64,000 bases of DNA. It comes from Aquatica leii (Eukaryota; Arthropoda; Insecta; Coleoptera; Lampyridae). The translations under genes and the position numbers were made by a program. Where the stretch lies: NCBI GenBank assembly GCA_035610365.1, contig CM069435.1, forward strand, positions 2,196,001-2,260,000. Reading direction: 5' to 3'. Each line of letters starts with the position of its first letter. The stretch's first letter is position 1. Below are positions 57,990 through 64,000 of this stretch, piece after piece. Below the pieces are notes generated by a model. The model did no database searches and was not told the DNA's origin. It was given only the letters and a program-made list of their open reading frames with translations.

Positions 57990-59240
57990 TTCTCTATGGT
58001 ATCTGGTATGAATAGCGTAAACGTAGTTGGCAGGAGTAAGAATTTTCAGTGTTTTGTATTTATTTATCTTTAGTTCGTGCTGCAAAACATAACATGACAT
58101 AACTGAACTCCAACGTAAATTATCTTGTTATCAGAGTAAAAATTGTTTTTACAAATGTATTACAAAACTTTTCAATGGATTTGATGCAATTTAATAGTTT
58201 TTATATTTTTTATATCTAAATAGTTTATCTTTAAAAATTACTATAAACCGTAACTATGGGAAGTGTAAACATATTCTAAATAGAATTTAATTTGCTTCTT
58301 ATCAGTAGTCCGCATTGAAATTATTATCCGTTTTGAAGTCTGAAATGTTTTATATTATTGTTAATTGACGTTTTAAGACAGCATCAATTTGATATCAATA
58401 AGCCACAAGTGTACGTCTTCTTGCAAAAAATTAAAAATCTTCTATTAGAAATATAAAACAAAATAAAGCAATTGAAAAAATAATCACAGACAAAACCTAC
58501 TAGAAAAAAAGACCTAAAAAACTTTTTCGTTCACGATCCACTAAACTAATAAAAACCTTTTTATGACAACGTGTAAAAATGTTTTTCATTTAAGATAACA
58601 AATTTAGTTAATTTGCAAAAATATTGGCTCATTCTGTAAAAAAAAAATTTTGGAAACCATTAAACTTTTATCCAAAATATGATTTCTTAGGTACATATAA
58701 CAATATTAACAAGTTATTTTAGTTACTTCCGCATCTACTCATAACATAGCACGACTTTTTAAAATTTTAGTTCTTCAATAGAAGAGGTGCACTATTAAGC
58801 GCTTATTTTACTGTATTATTTCTAACATGTAATTATTATAGTATGTTACATTACTTCAAAATTACTTATATATTTAATTTTGTTATTCTTGTTCATAAAA
58901 TCTAGTTCTGGACACACTACGTTTTTATGTTTTTCTAGACGTCATAAAGTAAGCGTCACAGAAAGTCGCCTTCAAAAAACAAAGTATTTTAGGTTAAAGA
59001 CGTAGTTTGAGTTTTATTGTTAACTGTTTTATCGACACAGTTAAAGTAAAGTAAAGATAAAAAACAACTTAAACAGTTAATTTATTGACAATGCCAATCA
59101 CGTTTAAAAATATCAATATGTTCACTTATGCCTGCACAGGTTTCGTACACTCATCTCTTGCACTTGTCGCATCTGAACCACTCGCATCCCTTTTTCTGAT
59201 TTTTGTGTATGTAGGACAAGAATAATAGTAAATTAGCTAG
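57990..59240. other. intergenic, AT-rich
   Basis: No gene or repeat boundary recognised. Confidence 0.4.
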
Positions 59241-59244
59241 CAAG

Positions 59245-59296
59245 CGTCGAAAGTAAAGCATAGGATAACGAACTTTATGCTATGAAACTTTCGACG
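59245..59296. repeat. Short hairpin
   Basis: CGTCGAAAGTAAAGCATAG pairs with CTATGAAACTTTCGACG around a 16-nt loop, with a two-base internal irregularity. Outside the arms complementarity ends. Confidence 0.6.
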
Positions 59297-59299
59297 AGA

Positions 59300-60284
59300 G
59301 TAATTATTTTTTGTGTTGATTTTGGTCAAATCACATTCTTTTTTGAAAACGAAAAAATTGAAATCAACAGAAATATAATGTTGGTACTACATTTATTACT
59401 GAATCTGTCAAATTTGATATTAACTGTTGCATTCTAATTCTAATGTAATAATTGACTTTGAACAATTACTTTTATGTGGATTTCTACTTTTCACTCTGCC
59501 GCATTAGAGCTTAGATAAAATCGAATTGTCGAATTGAAAGAAAAAGCCAATAAGTTTCATTTATGTTATACTTTCTTTTATTTATTATCTTTTTTTGAAC
59601 TTGTTTGAATAACGTGCATTCTAGAAATAGAAGAAAGTAGAGTTTGTAAACAAATTTGGGCATGCTTCTGCAATACATATCATTTGTAAAGAGATGTCAA
59701 TTTACCCGATACATTCCCATTTTCTTAAATTCTTAATCGAAGTTGGTTGTGCATCAGCTAGCAAATAAACTTTTATAAATAGAACCTAAACTTTTATATG
59801 TTATTACGATCTCCTTGTGATTATTACGTAATAACGTTTTGCTTCTTGACTAGAATATTTGAAAAGTAAAACCGTAAGAGAAAAATCGAAAGATTTTCTT
59901 GCTCTTATTAATTGCACTTATATTTTCTGTGTACGTTAATTTGCATTCAGTCTCTTGGCTGACAAACAATTGTTTCTATAAAGTTGCTCCATTTTAGAAA
60001 CTGAGGTTTTATGCAAACACGGAGGTTCATGAGCACTGTAGGAATACGTCAGCTACCTGACAGCATTCATACATATCACTGCATTTGTTTTTGTCCTTTA
60101 AATGGTCGTGATTAGACTTTTTATAGTGGAAACTTTTTTTAACCTTGTTTTTTTTTGAAAATTTAAAATAAGGGTTTACATTTGTTCTATTAAAATTGTT
60201 CGCATCGTACTGTTTCTTCAAGAACTAATAGAAAAATTATACGTATAAAAAAAATTGAATTTTGCTCATATTGCTACTATCGTT
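59300..60284. other. intergenic, no gene seen
   Basis: A lysine/asparagine-rich minus-strand frame at 60221-60027 is a composition artefact as far as I can tell. Confidence 0.35.
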
Positions 60285-60456
60285 GTCATTATCCGAGGGG
60301 TTGATCACTTAGTATATGTGGTGTTCCGCGATTGGTAAATGTAGTAAATATTTGGAAAAAATTGGTAAATATTTGGTAAATATTGGTAATTCTTTGGTAA
60401 ATATTTTTAATGTGGTGTACCAAATTTAAGTTAGTGATCAACACCTCGTCATTATC
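60285..60456. mobile_element. MITE, 153 bp, with 9-bp target duplication
   Basis: The direct repeat GTCATTATC (60285-60293 and 60448-60456) flanks an element whose ends are GAGGGGTTGATCACT (60295-60309) and the complement AGTGATCAACACCTC (60433-60447). Inside are five degenerate TTTGGTAAATA units. A 9-bp (perhaps 10-bp) duplication is the signature of Mutator-like (MULE) elements, so this is probably a non-autonomous MULE. Confidence 0.8.
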
Positions 60457-60459
60457 TTA

Positions 60460-62605
60460 TTGCGATTAAACTATGTTTTAGATTGTCTTTTTTTGGCAAC
60501 CTCCATTGCAAGACGTCGCCAAACTAAATTTGTTGTTAAGCCAAATAAGAATTCTACCATATTTTTAACGTAATTGTCCAATTGTTGCTCAACTGCGATG
60601 GAAGTGTCAGTTCTCTATATATTACCGAAACATTTTGTGGTTCTAACTGCTCTTTGTTTTCGCCGTATTTTCTTTACTACAAAAACGAATAAGAAGAAAC
60701 GTCTACAAGTGAAATTGTGCTATTTGTCACACTATTCATTTTTAGTTTAAAAATTTACATCAATATTTTTTAGTCAAATTTTTTGTATAGTTGTGTTTTT
60801 TGTTGTAAATTTAGCATTTATAGTTGTCTGACCAAATGCAAGAAAACTTTCTTTCCAAGTACTTAATGTGTTTTTTTAACTAGATACATATTTTAGTTAC
60901 ATAGTTTTAATCTAATTTTGAACAATTATTAATAGAGTTAAAAATCAAATTAGTATCCGACAATATAAAAGAATTTGGGAAATGTTTAATCAACAGTACA
61001 ACGCATCAAATCGTAATTTGTTTGAACTGTGACATCATGGCTTATGCCAAGCTTATACTAATATGATTGTTTAAATGATTTAGTTATTTTGTTGTTATAT
61101 TATTTTGAAGAATTGGTTTCACTGAAAAATTGTCCGATTTTTGTAACTGAAAGCGTTGCTGAAAGATAGTATGTACGAATGAATCATGTCGTCATTTTAT
61201 CTCTCAAAAACATTTAAACGTGACATTGTTAAGATCAGCTTACATAACAAACCAAAGTTTGATTTTGATTACACGAAATCTTGCTACTACCACCTGTTTG
61301 CAAATCAGCAAAATGTATCTTATGATTATAGAGCGTAGTAAAATATGATATAACACGTACACTTTTAATGTACTTTCTTGTTTTTCACATACGTTTAATA
61401 TAGAACGCTTGTCTTTGATTATAAATTATGCAAGAATACAGTACACGCCCACAAGAAATTTTAGTTCCCACGGACTGCGAAAACAGCCTTAAAATATTGG
61501 CAAATCTTTTATTGCTTAGTCTCTATTTTACATGAAGCCATAACTAGTTAATCGTACTAAGATCCCAAGATACAAAAAAATCTTGAGTTTTAAATACAAA
61601 AACCAAATTGAAATTAGGTATAAAAATTATTTTAAAAAAAATTTTGCTATACGTTTATAAAGTATGTTATAAAAGTGTTAATCCAAAATATCAAAACTGG
61701 GCCACTTTAAACCAAATCTTTATAGAAAAACATTTTATTTAAGTACACAAGGAAACTACTCCTTAAGTTTGTAGTCGTATTTTAGATACACCCTGTACAC
61801 AATGTGCTCCACAAAAAATGATGTTTTGTGGTAATTTATGTTTAATTTATGATTTAAATTTTATAATTTCTAAATTTTAGGCTATAACAATTGTTTTTAG
61901 TTCGAGTACTATAATTTGAAAATTTATATAAATACTTAATTTTTGTTAGTTTAATTTGTTTATAAATTTGATATTTTGTCTACTACAAATTTTGTTGTTG
62001 TTAAATTCCCGTAAAAAATATTTTATACAAAAACCAACTTAAATATCAAAAAATGCAAAAATGCAGTAAAGTTATTTAGGAGTTAAAAACCGTAATAAAG
62101 CAAACAACATAAAGCTCGAAATTTGTGGATAATGATGAGTTAAATTAAATTTATGCGATAGTTAACAAAATGTACTTTCTGTTTACATAGGACAGACAAA
62201 TTAATCTTTAGTCGTCGCAAACAGATGTTTTACGGTTTTGTTTTAATTCGGTTGTATTGCAATGTCAACCGGTTTTAGAAAATTGTTATTACAACATTTT
62301 TTTTAAGCATTTGACAAGTTGATAATTATTATTCCCTTTAAGGTCTTTCTTACAACTTTTGGATCCACTTAGGTTAATCGCAGTAAACAAAAGTGTACTT
62401 GGCAGCATCGCGTGCAGTTTAAAACGTACTCGTTTTATGTAGTTAAACACAACACATAATTTACAGCAACATTAACCCCAGATGTTTATTTCTACAAAAA
62501 AAAAGTTATAATTGTAATAAAATGATGAAAACATATATTAGACTGCATAATATAATGCAATCTAATCATATAAAGAAATATAACTAACATGTATTTAATA
62601 GTTAT
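60460..62605. other. intergenic, no gene seen
   Basis: AT-rich. No coding region or paired repeats recognised. Confidence 0.4.
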
Positions 62606-62609
62606 TTAA

Positions 62610-62733
62610 CCAACAAGGTTGGTAATAAAGGCAATTAATAATCGAGACATTTTCACGCGCGAGCGAGCGCAGCGAGCGAGAGCGTTAATGTTGTCGAGAT
62701 TATTAATTGCATATTATCAAACAAGTTGATTTT
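62610..62733. repeat. Palindromic element with CpG-rich core
   Basis: A 13-bp perfect inverted pair, GCAATTAATAATC (62631-62643) and GATTATTAATTGC (62698-62710), with weaker pairing outward (CAAC..GTT..TAATA against TATTAT..AAC.AGTTG). The centre, 62653-62684, is an abrupt CpG-rich GAGCG/GCAGCGAGCGAG repeat in otherwise AT-rich DNA. Confidence 0.7.
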
Positions 62734-62739
62734 TACGTT

Positions 62740-64000
62740 TTTCCGTCGATCGTATCTTATTAATTTTTTGCATATGCTTATAATTTTATAATTTTATCTA
62801 CTAAACAATTGTTTTATTTTTGTATCAACGGTAGTGGGATTTTTAAGTAATGGGAATGCTATATAACCTCAACGCGTCAATTAAATTTTAATCGGATTGA
62901 TTATAATTAGTTTTGAAAATATCAATGATTGCAAAATTTTTTTAGTTTTATGTGATTAAAAGTATGCTAGGTAATAGAAGAAAATTACATCTCGAAACAT
63001 TAAAAAGTTCTCTTTATCAGCCGAAAGGTAATCGTGGGATTGTTTTCTTTGTACACAGAAGCTGAACTAGATGTAAAAAGCAAATCAAAATTATTTATAT
63101 AGCAAATAAAGTGTTTATACATTTAAAAATGGTTCATAAATGACGAATATTGTTATTAGGAATAAAACTATAGGCTAACCAGGAAACATTAAAAATCTAC
63201 GATAAAAACAATGGTAATTTGAATACATATTTACTTCTGTAGATAAGAAAGTTGTAACAATAAATATTTTAGTTTGGTAAATGTAAGTGAATGTTAATTA
63301 CAACGGTGAACCAGATGTCATAAACAAATTCTTACGACAGATTGGGTTTGAGTACAAAAAATGCCATGAATTATAGTTTAGTGTTGTCGTTAATGAATGA
63401 TGGCTTTAGAGAGAAGAAACTAGTTCACCTACTTATAGATTAAATATATATTTTCTATCAAATTTAGTGTTACTTTTGTTTATAACAATATTTACGTAAT
63501 GGCAAAAAGCTGACTTTTAGTAACACAATTGTTTAGTTAGTCTTTTTAGTCTATGATTTACTAAAAAAATGCTGTTCACAAACTTATCGATTCAATTTGA
63601 ATCTGATAAAAGTTCATATGTAGTTTAGCAAAGCATAGTGAGCAATGTTTTACAAATTAGTGCAAATGTCAGAGAAGTAGTTGCTTAGATGAAGAAGGTA
63701 ATGTCGAAAGTAACGATAACTAAATGCTCTTTGTCTTATTTTTATAAATACGTAATGTTTTCGGTATGTATGCAAAAGAAGTACACGAGTATCACTACAA
63801 CACAGTTATATGATAAGTATTAGTTTATACAAAATATACGTTGTTATTTATGTAATAAACTAAAATCTGTTTATAATAATTTTTATATACCATTTTATAT
63901 AACATACAAACATCACAAGTTTGATATCAGGAAGGCTCCGTAAAAGCAACTGAAAATCATCGATAAAAACCAATTGACAATTTGTGTGCTCATAAAATAG
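62740..64000. other. intergenic, no gene seen
   Basis: AT-rich to the end of the window. Nothing supported. Confidence 0.4.

Noticed and set aside
1..64000. CRISPR arrays, rRNA, tRNA genes, riboswitches or bacterial operons
   Set aside because: No regularly spaced identical repeats, no cloverleaf with A and B boxes, and no ribosome-binding-site/operon structure; the window is eukaryotic.

Overview
This is an AT-rich, intron-era eukaryotic sequence with no bacterial gene organisation, no rRNA or tRNA gene, and almost no credible host coding sequence. The mix of degenerate piggyBac, hAT, Tc1/mariner-IS630, pogo, Penelope-like, LINE and Gypsy remnants, plus several MITEs, is typical of an arthropod. 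An insect is most likely and a beetle is possible, but the species cannot be fixed from the sequence. Nearly every protein-like reading frame is a broken transposon gene. Apart from one 20-codon first-exon candidate and one candidate non-coding exon, the window reads as intergenic or intronic DNA that has accumulated mobile elements.

Layout. 1-1.8 kb: reverse piggyBac transposase relic. 2.5-3.6 kb: Tc1-like helix-turn-helix fragment and a GIY-YIG endonuclease fragment. 7.7-8.4 kb: LTR-retroelement protease relic. 8.66-11.21 kb: element A1, with terminal inverted repeats beginning CACTGGTCTGCA, flanked by TTA on both sides. 11.4-12.05 kb: LINE reverse transcriptase fragment. 12.37-14.93 kb: element B1, with ends CACAGCCCAACA, again flanked by TTA. 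16.5-17 kb: piggyBac C-terminus. 18.4-19.2 kb: hAT C-terminus and terminal repeat. 21.4-25.9 kb: a 4.5-kb relic of a large protein carrying the motif HALSGCDTT. 27.1-29.3 kb: a Penelope-like element whose 3' tail is present inverted at its 5' end. 29.87 kb: a second Penelope-type tail. 32.1-32.9 kb: tandem non-coding repeat. 33.5-34.1 kb: second LINE fragment. 36.2-37.9 kb: relic of an unnamed DDE-like transposase. 37.94-39.19 kb: A2, an internally deleted derivative of A. 41.4-43.6 kb: piggyBac N-terminus, foldback element and pogo-like C-terminus. 43.65-45.66 kb: B2, a truncated B copy abutting a Penelope-like element (45.7-47.4 kb). 48.9-52.2 kb: possible promoter/5' UTR, a 20-codon coding exon with a good donor site, and a candidate stop-containing exon. 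52.3-55.6 kb: IS630/Tc1-like element. 56-64 kb: tandem repeats and small palindromic elements, including one 153-bp MITE with a 9-bp target duplication.

The most interesting content is the A/B pair. Two diverged DNA-transposon families share a multi-cysteine N-terminal domain and a candidate RNase H-like core, have CAC...GTG ends and sit in TTA/TAA targets. They are best described as CACTA-like, and I cannot assign them to a named family. B1 and B2 share the same nonsense codon and the same +1 insertion, so they came from an already defective progenitor or use recoding. The two Penelope-type tails carry 35-nt hammerhead-like motifs with identical geometry but different, fully complementary stem II sequences.
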